64,000 nt of DNA from an uncultured Prevotellaceae bacterium (GTDB lineage: Bacteria; Bacteroidota; Bacteroidia; Bacteroidales; Bacteroidaceae), in contig CASGAM010000025.1 in assembly GCA_949299545.1 (NCBI GenBank), forward strand, positions 62,001 through 126,000, written 5' to 3'. The position numbers and the translations under genes were made by a program. Under the pieces are notes generated by a model. That model was not told where the DNA came from and made no database searches. It saw only the letters and a list, made by a program, of their open reading frames with translations. Positions within the stretch are counted from its first letter, which is position 1, and each line of letters begins with the position of its first letter. Shown piece after piece: positions 1 through 7,684 of the stretch.

Positions 1-720
1 GTTTGTACTGAAGCGCGAATGAACGATAGCCAGTCCACTGGTGAAATAAGGTTGGGTTAAATCGTTGAAATATGCCCTGACTTGGGTTGAGGAGAGCATA
101 CCTTTATATATAATGGTATGACAGGAGAGGGACACTATATAAAAATCTTTATGGTGTACGCGTTGCTCAATCTTTTTGCGTATAATATAAAGTGTGCGTT
201 CTAATTCTTCGAAATGTCCGTTACCTGTTATAAAGACTTGTTTGATATCTGGTTCTGTTTCACGCGCGCTTTTTCCTAAAATATCCCTATTGACAGGAAC
301 AGTGCGCAAATGCATTAATGTAAGTCCTTCACGTTCTATTTCTTCAATGACAATACTTAAAATGTGTTCTTGTTCTTTTGGATCTTTTGGTAAGAAAATA
401 AGTCCTGTACCATATTTACCTTTTTCTGGAACAGGAATGCCTTGCAATAAAATAAACTCATGCGGTATCTGTACCATGATACCTGCACCGTCTCCTGTTT
501 TGTTGTCTGCTCCTTCTGCACCTCTGTGTTTCATATTTTCCAGTACCCTTAAGGCTGCGTCTACTAACTCGTGAGACTTATTACCGTTAAGGTTTACGAT
601 CATTCCTACTCCACAAGCATCATGTTCATGAGCTGCATCATAAAGTCCGGCTGATGCCGGTCTGTTTGTCTGTTGGCTGTTTTGAAGCGTACTTGCGCTT
701 AATATTTCTTTTTTCTGCAT
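1..720 (-). CDS. gltB: Glutamate synthase large subunit, N-terminal part (cut by window edge)
   Basis: The reading frame is open from the ATG at 718-720 to base 1 and gives the first 240 residues of a class-II glutamine amidotransferase domain. After a short leader comes the conserved stretch DACGVGMIVNLNG, whose Cys is the expected N-terminal nucleophile after propeptide removal, then HRGAEGADNKTGDGAG and, near the edge, VHSRFSTN. This order is typical of the large subunit of glutamate synthase, which moves the glutamine amide onto 2-oxoglutarate to make glutamate in the cytoplasm. The leader before Cys is about 35 residues. The FMN/Fe-S parts lie outside the window. Identity is firm; the cofactor type (NADPH or ferredoxin) cannot be told. 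Confidence 0.93.
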   Translation of the reverse strand, partial: MQKKEILSASTLQNSQQTNRPASAGLYDAAHEHDACGVGMIVNLNGNKSHELVDAALRVLENMKHRGAEGADNKTGDGAGIMVQIPHEFILLQGIPVPEKGKYGTGLIFLPKDPKEQEHILSIVIEEIEREGLTLMHLRTVPVNRDILGKSARETEPDIKQVFITGNGHFEELERTLYIIRKKIEQRVHHKDFYIVSLSCHTIIYKGMLSSTQVRAYFNDLTQPYFTSGLAIVHSRFSTN

Positions 721-797
721 AATAAAATGTTTGTTATCTGTTTCTTTTTACTTTCATTTGTATTTTTAATTTGTTGCTATATTATGCTTTTGTTTTG

Positions 798-805
798 CAA
801 AAATA
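798..805 (-). promoter_or_regulatory. Bacteroidetes -7 box upstream of gltB
   Basis: On the minus strand this reads TATTTTTG, matching the Bacteroidetes housekeeping -7 consensus TAnnTTTG. It lies about 78 bp before the gltB ATG in AT-rich DNA. I see no well-spaced -33 TTTG, so this is a candidate only. Confidence 0.4.
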
Positions 806-851
806 CAAAAATGCTTTCAAAATGTATAGAAATACAGCAAGGGTGAATCAT

Positions 852-876
852 AAAAAAAAGCGTGCAGGTCACGCTT
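852..876 (-). terminator. Terminator of the yicC-gmk-nadD operon
   Basis: A 7-bp perfect stem (858-864 with 870-876) and 5-nt loop are followed on the minus strand by an uninterrupted run of eight T. It lies about 90 bp past the nadD stop, the expected site for rho-independent termination. Confidence 0.8.
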
Positions 877-967
877 CTTATAAATTGTTTGTATTTTGGA
901 TGTTCTTCTTTAAATTCGATGGAAAATGCGCTTGAAATATAATAAAAATAAACTTTGTATGAAATAT

Positions 968-1552
968 TTATTTTTTTCTATAATATCCTTTTTCTGCAAT
1001 AGTTTTCCAGACTTGTTTATCAAGGGCATATGACGCGTCCTCTCCGTTTGCAATACATTGTCTGATTTCTGTAGAACTGATGTTAAATAGTGGCGCGGGT
1101 ACTAACTTGACATTTTTGGGGAGGCTTGTCGGGTATATGGTGTAACCGTTTCGGGGATAAATAATGATGTTGTGGTGGTGGAGAATTTCTTGAGGATTTT
1201 TCCAATGAGAAAAAAACAGCCAGTTGTCGGCGCCAATGATTAGGGTGAAATTATGTTCAGGATATGTGTCTCTAAGTTTTTGTAATGTGTTTACCGTGAA
1301 GGAGGGACGAGGCAGATTAAATTCAAAATCGCTCACTTTCAGTCGAGGATGACTTTTTACTGCTAACTGTGCCAAAGCTAAACGGTCTTTTTCTGGGAGC
1401 AAGTCGGTGTCAGCTTGTTTGAGAGGATTTTGTGGCGAAACTAAAAACCATAACTCGTCAAGTCCACCATGTTGGCAAAGCCATTCAGCGAGCTGGATGT
1501 GTCCGTTGTGGATAGGATTGAACGACCCTCCGTAAATGCCGGTTTTAATCAT
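968..1552 (-). CDS. nadD: Nicotinate-nucleotide adenylyltransferase NadD
   Basis: This cytoplasmic enzyme joins ATP and nicotinate mononucleotide to give deamido-NAD, the central step of NAD synthesis. The 194-residue protein opens with GIYGGSFNPIHNGH, the nucleotidyltransferase signature in which the (H/N)xGH element binds the triphosphate. Near the C-terminus, ISSTEIRQ matches the second conserved motif, ISSTxIR. Length is normal for the family. It is the last gene of a leftward operon with yicC and gmk, and its start overlaps the small membrane protein gene upstream by 8 bp, so translation is probably coupled. Confidence 0.95.
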   Translation of the reverse strand: MIKTGIYGGSFNPIHNGHIQLAEWLCQHGGLDELWFLVSPQNPLKQADTDLLPEKDRLALAQLAVKSHPRLKVSDFEFNLPRPSFTVNTLQKLRDTYPEHNFTLIIGADNWLFFSHWKNPQEILHHHNIIIYPRNGYTIYPTSLPKNVKLVPAPLFNISSTEIRQCIANGEDASYALDKQVWKTIAEKGYYRKK

Positions 1553-1766
1553 GGTGTTTAAGAGAGTTTTGTCCGGATTGTATTTTTAGTTTACGCCTGT
1601 GTCGATACCATACAAAGGTCATACAAGTTTGTAAAACAGCCAATACTCCCGATAGAATGGCAATTTCTGTCCATTTAAAGTAGATAGCGATAGTACATAG
1701 TACAACCGCCAATATACTTAAAAGACAACCCATTGTGAGATTGCGTTCGATTAGTTTTCCATCCAT
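1545..1766 (-). CDS. Small two-helix membrane protein
   Basis: A 73-residue protein I cannot name. Two hydrophobic segments (about residues 12-29 and 34-53) are followed by a basic tail (RHRRKLK), which suggests a helical hairpin in the inner membrane with a cytoplasmic C-terminus. It sits 6 nt after gmk and overlaps nadD by 8 bp, so it is co-transcribed. The tight packing and coherent hydrophobic profile support a real gene. The link to gmk and nadD may be only operonic. Confidence 0.7.
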   Translation of the reverse strand: MDGKLIERNLTMGCLLSILAVVLCTIAIYFKWTEIAILSGVLAVLQTCMTFVWYRHRRKLKIQSGQNSLKHHD

Positions 1767-1772
1767 GGCAGT

Positions 1773-2342
1773 TTATTTTATATTTAAGAACTGTTTGAGC
1801 GTTCTGAGAGTTTCTGCTTCTGCTTTTTCCAAGTCGTCATTAACGATAATGACGTCGAATTTTGGGGCAAAACTTAGTTCATATTCAGCTCTAGCAATTC
1901 TGTCTTCGATAACTTCTTTGCTGTCAGTTCCTCTTCCGTCAAGTCTTTTGCGAAGTTCTTCTATTGATGGTGGTTGTATAAAAAGGCTCAGTGCACGGTT
2001 TCCATAATAAGATTTGATGCGGCAGCCACCTTTTACGTCAACGTCAAAAATAATGTTTTGGCCGGTTTCCAGTTGTTTTTCTACTTGTGACTTTAAGGTC
2101 CCATAGAACCGATCTTTGTAAACCTCCTCATATTCGATAAATTCGTCGTTGGCGATACGTTGTTTGAATTCTTCCGGAGAAAGGAAAAAATATTCTACGC
2201 CGTGTTGTTCTGTTCCGCGCGGTTGCCGACTTGTTGCGCTGATGCTGAATGATAGATTCAGGTTTTGTTTCATCAGATAATTGATGATGGTGCTTTTTCC
2301 ACTGCCGCTTGGAGCAGAGAAGATGATAAGTTTTCCTGCCAT
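1773..2342 (-). CDS. gmk: Guanylate kinase
   Basis: Phosphorylates GMP to GDP with ATP in the cytoplasm, needed for GTP/dGTP supply and for recycling nucleotide alarmones. The 189-residue protein has the P-loop FSAPSGSGKST at residues 8-18, then SATSRQPRGTEQHGVEYFF, the GMP-binding segment, and DVDVKGG in the core. Length is normal for bacterial guanylate kinase. It lies 13 bp downstream of yicC, a pairing seen in many bacteria, and 6 nt before the small membrane protein gene. Confidence 0.96.
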   Translation of the reverse strand: MAGKLIIFSAPSGSGKSTIINYLMKQNLNLSFSISATSRQPRGTEQHGVEYFFLSPEEFKQRIANDEFIEYEEVYKDRFYGTLKSQVEKQLETGQNIIFDVDVKGGCRIKSYYGNRALSLFIQPPSIEELRKRLDGRGTDSKEVIEDRIARAEYELSFAPKFDVIIVNDDLEKAEAETLRTLKQFLNIK

Positions 2343-2355
2343 AATCGAATTGTTA

Positions 2356-3231
2356 TTACATGACGTTAAGAACTTGTTCTTTGATTTGTTCTAATTCGTC
2401 TTTCATTTTTACGACGATGTTTTGCATTTCCGCCAAATTGCTTTTGCTGCCGGTCGTATTGATTTCACGTCCCATTTCTTGGGCTATAAAACCCAGTTTT
2501 TTGCCTTGACCTTGTCCGTTGGCCATGGTGTCCATGAAATATTTCAGATGGTTGGACAGACGTTGTTTTTCTTCGTTAATGTCTAATTTTTCGATGTAAT
2601 AAATCATTTCCTGCTCTAAGCGGTTTTTATCATACTCCACTTCGGGAATGGATTTGAGTCCGTCAATTAAGCGTTGTCGGATTCGTTCGACACGTTGCTG
2701 TTCGTATGGTTCGATACTTTTGAGAAGCATTGTGATGTTCTCAATTTTCTCAGTGAATTTTTTTTCAAGGGCACGTCCTTCCTGCTTGCGAAACTCAACT
2801 AAATGCCCAAGGGCATCATTGATGGCTTGTTTAGCAAAGAGCCATTCATCTTCAGAAAGTTCTTCAACTTCTGTTTTTGTCATTACGTCAGGTAATCGTA
2901 GGAGAGTTGCAAACCAATCATTTGGGAGGGGAATTCCATATATGTCGCTTATGTTTCTGATTTGTTGATAATAATTATTCAGAGTAGAACCGTTAATAGG
3001 AGTCGCGTCTAAACCGGCTTCTTTTTCTATCCAAATGCAAAAATCAACTTTGCCGCGTTCAAGAACGGAGGCAATCATATTACGAATCTCAATTTCTTTT
3101 TCGCGATATATGGGCGCGATGCGAGTGGAAAGATCAAGAGCTTTGCTGTTGAGCGATTTGATTTCCACATGGATTTTTTTGTTGGCAAAAACGGCTGTCG
3201 ATTTGCCGTATCCTGTCATGGACTGTATCAT
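2356..3231 (-). CDS. YicC/YloC family endoribonuclease
   Basis: The 291-residue protein starts with MIQSMTGYGKS, the family hallmark, and ends with the conserved DUF1732 part, seen as GFIAQEMGREINTTGSKS followed by a helix in which the last residues read KEQVLNVM. Members studied in E. coli and Bacillus act as endoribonucleases in RNA turnover; that role is transferred by family here, not shown. It is the first gene of the leftward operon with gmk and nadD, with its own -7 box at 3252-3259, divergent from tsaB. Confidence 0.9.
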   Translation of the reverse strand: MIQSMTGYGKSTAVFANKKIHVEIKSLNSKALDLSTRIAPIYREKEIEIRNMIASVLERGKVDFCIWIEKEAGLDATPINGSTLNNYYQQIRNISDIYGIPLPNDWFATLLRLPDVMTKTEVEELSEDEWLFAKQAINDALGHLVEFRKQEGRALEKKFTEKIENITMLLKSIEPYEQQRVERIRQRLIDGLKSIPEVEYDKNRLEQEMIYYIEKLDINEEKQRLSNHLKYFMDTMANGQGQGKKLGFIAQEMGREINTTGSKSNLAEMQNIVVKMKDELEQIKEQVLNVM

Positions 3232-3251
3232 AATTTAACAACTATTTTATG

Positions 3252-3259
3252 CAAAAGTA
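3252..3259 (-). promoter_or_regulatory. -7 box for the yicC operon
   Basis: Reads TACTTTTG on the minus strand, a match to TAnnTTTG, about 20 bp before the yicC start. It is back-to-back with the tsaB promoter, so the 86-bp gap serves both directions. Confidence 0.5.
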
Positions 3260-3281
3260 GGAAAATAATAGCAGAAAATAG

Positions 3282-3289
3282 TAAATTTG
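3282..3289 (+). promoter_or_regulatory. -7 box for the tsaB-rseP operon
   Basis: Reads TAAATTTG, a match to the Bacteroidetes -7 consensus TAnnTTTG, 28 bp before the tsaB ATG. No clear -33 TTTG at standard spacing. Confidence 0.5.
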
Positions 3290-3317
3290 CAACAATATTA
3301 AAAGGAAAAATATAAAT

Positions 3318-4010
3318 ATGTCTTGTATCCTGCATATAGAGACAAGTACGAGAGTGTGTTCCGTGGCTGTTACGGAGGATGGTGCAACGCTGTTTGAACG
3401 GGCTGATTTGGATGGCCCTTCACATGCAGTGCAATTAGGGTCATTTGTTGATGAAGCGCTTTCGTTTGTTGACAATCATGGTATTCCGTTTGATGCTGTA
3501 TCTGTGAGTTGTGGACCGGGTTCGTACACGGGATTGCGTATTGGTGTTTCCATGGCAAAAGGTATTTGTTACGGACGTGGGTTGAAATTGATAGCTATAC
3601 CGACACCGGAAATTTTGTGTGTTCCCGTATTGTTGTGTCATGAGGAATTGCCTGAAAATGCGTTGTTGTGTCCTATGATTGACGCGCGGCGGATGGAAGT
3701 ATATGCTGCTGTCTATAATCGAGCTTTGCAACCTGTTCGTCATATTTCGGCGGATATTGTCAATGAACACGTATATGGGAATTTTTTAGATGAGTATCCT
3801 GTTTATTTCTTTGGTGATGGTGCTGAAAAATGTAAAAATATGATTCTTCATCCCAATGCACATTTCCTTGCCGATGTTTTACCATTGGCTAAAAATATGG
3901 GACCGTTGGCAGAAAAGGCGATGGCAATGAGTCAATTTGTTGACGTGGCTTATTTTGAGCCTTTTTATTTAAAAGAATTTGTTGCTTCCAAACCTAAAAA
4001 ACTTTTATAA
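3318..4010 (+). CDS. tsaB: tRNA threonylcarbamoyladenosine biosynthesis protein TsaB
   Basis: TsaB is the scaffold partner of TsaD in the complex that puts threonylcarbamoyl on A37 of ANN-decoding tRNAs. The 230-residue protein shows the ASKHA-type start ILHIETSTRVCSVAV and the block CGPGSYTGLRIGVSMAKG, the most conserved part of the family. Length is normal. The stop codon shares one base with the next start (TAATG), so translation is probably coupled. It heads a compact rightward operon. Confidence 0.93.
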   Translation: MSCILHIETSTRVCSVAVTEDGATLFERADLDGPSHAVQLGSFVDEALSFVDNHGIPFDAVSVSCGPGSYTGLRIGVSMAKGICYGRGLKLIAIPTPEILCVPVLLCHEELPENALLCPMIDARRMEVYAAVYNRALQPVRHISADIVNEHVYGNFLDEYPVYFFGDGAEKCKNMILHPNAHFLADVLPLAKNMGPLAEKAMAMSQFVDVAYFEPFYLKEFVASKPKKLL

Positions 4011-4615
4011 TGGAATATAATACCCAACGGAAAAAATTGGCAATGCCGGAATACGGACGTATTATTCAGAATATGGTGGATTATGCTGTAACTATAGAAG
4101 ATAAAGCCGAACGTCAACTATGTGCCAATATGATTATATCTATCATGGGCAATATGTTTCCGCATTTGCGGGATGTTCCGGAATTTAAACACAAATTGTG
4201 GGATCATTTGGCTGTGATGTCCGACTATAGGCTTGATATTGATTATCCATATGAAATAACACCAAAGAGTGAAACGCTAACCAGACCCCAACCACTGGCT
4301 TATCCGATGAAGAAGATTCGTTATCGTCATTATGGATATTTGTTGGAAACGTTGATGAAGGTTTTGGCAGATATGCCGGAAAGTCCAGCGCGTGAAGAAC
4401 TCACATCATTAACTGCAATTCAAATGAAACGTAGTTTGGCAAATTGGAATAAGGACGCACTTGATGATGAAAAGATAATTGCTGATATTGCGGCTTATAC
4501 TCATGGGCAGATTAAATTTGATGTAGAGCAGTTCAAAAAAATCAATGCGGAAGCTTTACACCAAAGTGTGTCTCAAGGCAGACTTTCCATGCGACGGAAT
4601 AAAAGAAAAAATTGA
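4010..4615 (+). CDS. DUF4290 family protein
   Basis: A 201-residue soluble protein with no signal peptide or membrane segment. The opening (MEYNTQRKKLAMPEYGRIIQ) and the block DKAERQLCANMIISIMGN are characteristic of DUF4290, a family largely restricted to Bacteroidetes and of unknown function. The C-terminus is basic (RRNKRKN). It sits directly between tsaB (one shared base) and murA (18 bp), an arrangement that I recall as common in Bacteroidales. Family assignment is from recognition of the sequence, function unknown. Confidence 0.85.
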   Translation: MEYNTQRKKLAMPEYGRIIQNMVDYAVTIEDKAERQLCANMIISIMGNMFPHLRDVPEFKHKLWDHLAVMSDYRLDIDYPYEITPKSETLTRPQPLAYPMKKIRYRHYGYLLETLMKVLADMPESPAREELTSLTAIQMKRSLANWNKDALDDEKIIADIAAYTHGQIKFDVEQFKKINAEALHQSVSQGRLSMRRNKRKN

Positions 4616-4633
4616 AATAATAAAATTAATAAT

Positions 4634-5944
4634 ATGGCTTCATTTGTAATAGAAGGTGGCCAGCGCTTGAGGGGAGACATCATTCCGCAAGGGGCTAAAA
4701 ACGAAGCTTTGCAGGTAATTTGTGCTACACTTTTGACTTCTGCGCCGATACACATCAAGAATATTCCGGATATTTTGGATGTTGGCAATCTCGTTAAATT
4801 ATTAGAAGATATGGGAGTTAAAGTTACTCGTCATGGGAAAGGAGATATGACCTTTCAAGCTGATGAAGTAGATATTGATTACATAAACAGCAGTGATTTC
4901 CTTACACGTTGTACCAAACTGAGAGGGAGCGTCATGCTGATTGGGCCGTTGGTCGCCCGTTTCGGGCAAGCCGTTTTGGCAAAACCAGGAGGTGATAAAA
5001 TAGGTCGCAGGCGTTTGGACACACATATTTTGGGCATACAGAAATTAGGAGCTAAATTTGATTATGACGAAAAACGGGGAGTTTTTAACCTTCGTGCAAA
5101 ACGTTTGAGTGGTACCTATATGTTGCTTGATGAGGCCTCTGTGACTGGTACGGCCAATATTCTTATGGCTGCAACATTAGCAATGGGAACAACGACGATA
5201 TACAATGCTGCGTGTGAACCCTATATTCAGCAGTTATGTCATTTGCTGAATGCAATGGGTGCTAAAATAAGTGGTATTGCATCTAATTTATTAACGATTG
5301 AAGGTGTTGATCGTTTGGGCGGAGCAACACATACAGTTTTGCCGGACATGATAGAAGTAGGAAGTTTTATCGGTATGGCAGTTATGGTTGGTGATGGTAT
5401 CCGTATTAAGAATGTTAAATATGACCAATTGGGTATCATACCATATACTTTTAGTCGTTTGGGAGTACAGATTATTCGAGAAGGAGATGACATATATATA
5501 CCACGTCACGATCATTATGAGATAGATTCATTTATCGATGGATCGTTCATGGCATTGAGTGACGCGCCGTGGCCAGGTTTAACGCCAGACTTATTGAGCG
5601 TATTACTTGTTGTGGCGACACAGGCTAAAGGTTCTGTGTTGATTCATCAAAAAATGTTTGAAAGCCGTTTGTTCTTTGTAGACAAACTTATTGATATGGG
5701 AGCGCAAATTATTTTATGCGATCCACATCGTGCTGTTGTTGTCGGACATGATCATCAAATATGTTTGCGTGGAGGACGCATGTCGTCTCCCGACATCCGT
5801 GCCGGTATAGCTTTGTTGATAGCTGCATTAAGTGCGGAAGGGATAAGTCACATTAGTAATATAGAACAGATAGACAGAGGGTATGAGAATATTGAAACTC
5901 GTCTGACTGCTTTAGGTGCAAAAATCAAACGTGTGGAAGAATGA
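4634..5944 (+). CDS. murA: UDP-N-acetylglucosamine 1-carboxyvinyltransferase MurA (Asp variant)
   Basis: Transfers enolpyruvate from PEP to UDP-GlcNAc, the first committed step of peptidoglycan synthesis, in the cytoplasm. The 436-residue protein has GGQRLRGDIIPQGAKNEAL at the N-terminus with the UDP-GlcNAc/PEP-binding Lys-Asn pair, and LIGPLVARFGQAV before the active-site loop. That loop reads AKPGGDKIGRRRLDTH, so the position of the E. coli Cys115 that fosfomycin alkylates is Asp121 here. Asp at this site is known from mycobacteria and chlamydiae and confers intrinsic fosfomycin resistance in vitro. The stop overlaps the rimM start by 4 bp. Confidence 0.95.
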   Translation: MASFVIEGGQRLRGDIIPQGAKNEALQVICATLLTSAPIHIKNIPDILDVGNLVKLLEDMGVKVTRHGKGDMTFQADEVDIDYINSSDFLTRCTKLRGSVMLIGPLVARFGQAVLAKPGGDKIGRRRLDTHILGIQKLGAKFDYDEKRGVFNLRAKRLSGTYMLLDEASVTGTANILMAATLAMGTTTIYNAACEPYIQQLCHLLNAMGAKISGIASNLLTIEGVDRLGGATHTVLPDMIEVGSFIGMAVMVGDGIRIKNVKYDQLGIIPYTFSRLGVQIIREGDDIYIPRHDHYEIDSFIDGSFMALSDAPWPGLTPDLLSVLLVVATQAKGSVLIHQKMFESRLFFVDKLIDMGAQIILCDPHRAVVVGHDHQICLRGGRMSSPDIRAGIALLIAALSAEGISHISNIEQIDRGYENIETRLTALGAKIKRVEE

Positions 5945-6471
5945 TTACCCGAGACGAAGTTTATAAAATAGGAGCGATTACGAAAACACACGGCATTGGT
6001 GGTGAGTTGAATATGTCAATAATTGATGATATATTTGATCGTGTGGATGCTGAGTATTTGCTATGTGATATGGATGGTATATTTGTACCTTTTTTCATTG
6101 AAAGTTATCGTTTTAGAAACGATATGGTCGTTTTGATAAAGTTTGAGGATGTAGACAATGAGAACGACGCTCGTCGAATGGTTGGGACTGAAGTATTTTT
6201 TCCGAAGACTATGGTGACTGAGGTTGAAGGCATGCCTGCGTGGGATTATTTTGTTGGATTTGCGATAATAGAAACAGAAAAGGGAACTATCGGAGAAGTT
6301 AAAAGGGTAGACGATTCTACGGTAAATGTGTTGTTTGAGATTGTCATGGATCGAGGTGGTGAGTGTTTGATTCCGGTAAACGAAGATTTGATTACAGACA
6401 TTGACCATCAGCACAAACGGATCTATATGACGTTGCCAGAAGGGCTGCTCTCAATGAACGATGTGGAATAA
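5941..6471 (+). CDS. rimM: Ribosome maturation factor RimM
   Basis: RimM binds ribosomal protein S19 and helps the 30S head to mature, close to the processing of 16S rRNA. The 176-residue protein begins with the characteristic VYKIGAITKTHGIGGELN segment of the N-terminal domain. A C-terminal PRC-barrel-like half follows, with AWDYFVGFAI and LIPVNEDLITDID, the latter corresponding to the usual LIPxxxxxI motif. Length is normal. It overlaps murA by 4 bp (ATGA) and lies 12 bp before dxr. The usual partner trmD is not adjacent here. Confidence 0.93.
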   Translation: MITRDEVYKIGAITKTHGIGGELNMSIIDDIFDRVDAEYLLCDMDGIFVPFFIESYRFRNDMVVLIKFEDVDNENDARRMVGTEVFFPKTMVTEVEGMPAWDYFVGFAIIETEKGTIGEVKRVDDSTVNVLFEIVMDRGGECLIPVNEDLITDIDHQHKRIYMTLPEGLLSMNDVE

Positions 6472-6483
6472 TAATGAAACATT

Positions 6484-7638
6484 ATGGAGAATCATAAAAA
6501 GAAAATAGCCATATTAGGTTCAACGGGATCTATCGGAACACAAGCGCTTCAAGTGATTAATGAACATACGGATGTATATGAGGCTTATATTTTGACGGCA
6601 AACCGTAATGTTGACTTGTTGGTTAAGCAAGCGCGTAAATTCCGGCCTGAAATCGTTGTCATAGCAGATGAAAGCAGATATCAGATCTTGCGTGATGCAT
6701 TGTCGGATTTGCCGATAAAGGTATATGCAGGTGCAGAAGCGCTTTGTCAGGTCGTACAGGAGAAACCTGTAGATATGGTATTGGCAGCAATGGTCGGGTT
6801 TGCTGGTTTGCAGCCTACTATTAGTGCGATAAAAGCTGGGAAGAAAATTGCGCTTGCCAATAAAGAGACATTGGTCGTTGCTGGTGAATTGGTAAATAGG
6901 TTGGCTGCTGATTATAAGGTGCAGATTTTACCAGTCGATTCTGAGCATTCGGCTATATTTCAAAGTATACTGGGAGAGCCAAGTCCGATAGAAAAAATCA
7001 TACTGACAGCATCAGGTGGTCCGTTCCGCAATTATACGATGGAACAGTTGGCTGTTGTAACAAAGACACAGGCGCTTCATCATCCTAATTGGGATATGGG
7101 TGCTAAGATAACTATTGATTCCGCTTCGATGATGAACAAAGGTTTTGAGGTTATTGAAGCAAAATGGTTGTTTGGAGTACGTCCAGATCAAATACAGGTT
7201 GTGGTTCATCCCCAGTCTGTCATTCATAGTGCTGTTCAGTTTGCTGATGGCGCAGTTAAAGCTCAATTAGGAGTGCCAGATATGAGGGTTCCTATACAGT
7301 ACGCTTTTTCATATCCTTTCCGTTTGAAAAGTTCTTTTGAGCGATTGGATTTCTTCAAAACAGCTCAACTTACTTTTGAGGAGCCGGATATAGTACGTTT
7401 TAGAAATCTTCAATTGGCTTATGTAGCACTGGAACGGGGTGGTAATATGCCGTGTATTCTGAATGCGGCAAATGAAGTTGTTAACCGTGCTTTTCTTGAA
7501 GACCGTATTGGTTTTTTACGCATGGGCGAGATTATTGAGGCGACAATGCAAAAGGCATTTTTTGTGCAATCGCCTGCTTATGAAGATTATTTGCAGACTG
7601 ACAATGAAGCTCGAAAAATCGCTTCTGAAATGTTATAA
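6484..7638 (+). CDS. dxr: 1-deoxy-D-xylulose-5-phosphate reductoisomerase
   Basis: Converts DXP to 2-C-methylerythritol 4-phosphate with NADPH and a divalent metal, the first committed step of the MEP isoprenoid pathway and the target of fosmidomycin. The 384-residue protein has the N-terminal NADPH-binding motif AILGSTGSIGTQAL. The metal/substrate region follows as LPVDSEHSAIFQ (Asp and Glu ligands), then ASGGPFR and HPNWDMGAKITIDSASMMNK. Length and motif order are normal. It sits in the murA-rimM-dxr-rseP run, 46 bp before rseP. Confidence 0.97.
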   Translation: MENHKKKIAILGSTGSIGTQALQVINEHTDVYEAYILTANRNVDLLVKQARKFRPEIVVIADESRYQILRDALSDLPIKVYAGAEALCQVVQEKPVDMVLAAMVGFAGLQPTISAIKAGKKIALANKETLVVAGELVNRLAADYKVQILPVDSEHSAIFQSILGEPSPIEKIILTASGGPFRNYTMEQLAVVTKTQALHHPNWDMGAKITIDSASMMNKGFEVIEAKWLFGVRPDQIQVVVHPQSVIHSAVQFADGAVKAQLGVPDMRVPIQYAFSYPFRLKSSFERLDFFKTAQLTFEEPDIVRFRNLQLAYVALERGGNMPCILNAANEVVNRAFLEDRIGFLRMGEIIEATMQKAFFVQSPAYEDYLQTDNEARKIASEML

Positions 7639-7684
7639 TGCTGAAAATTAGTTTGAAACAAACACAAAAATTACAGATTAAATA

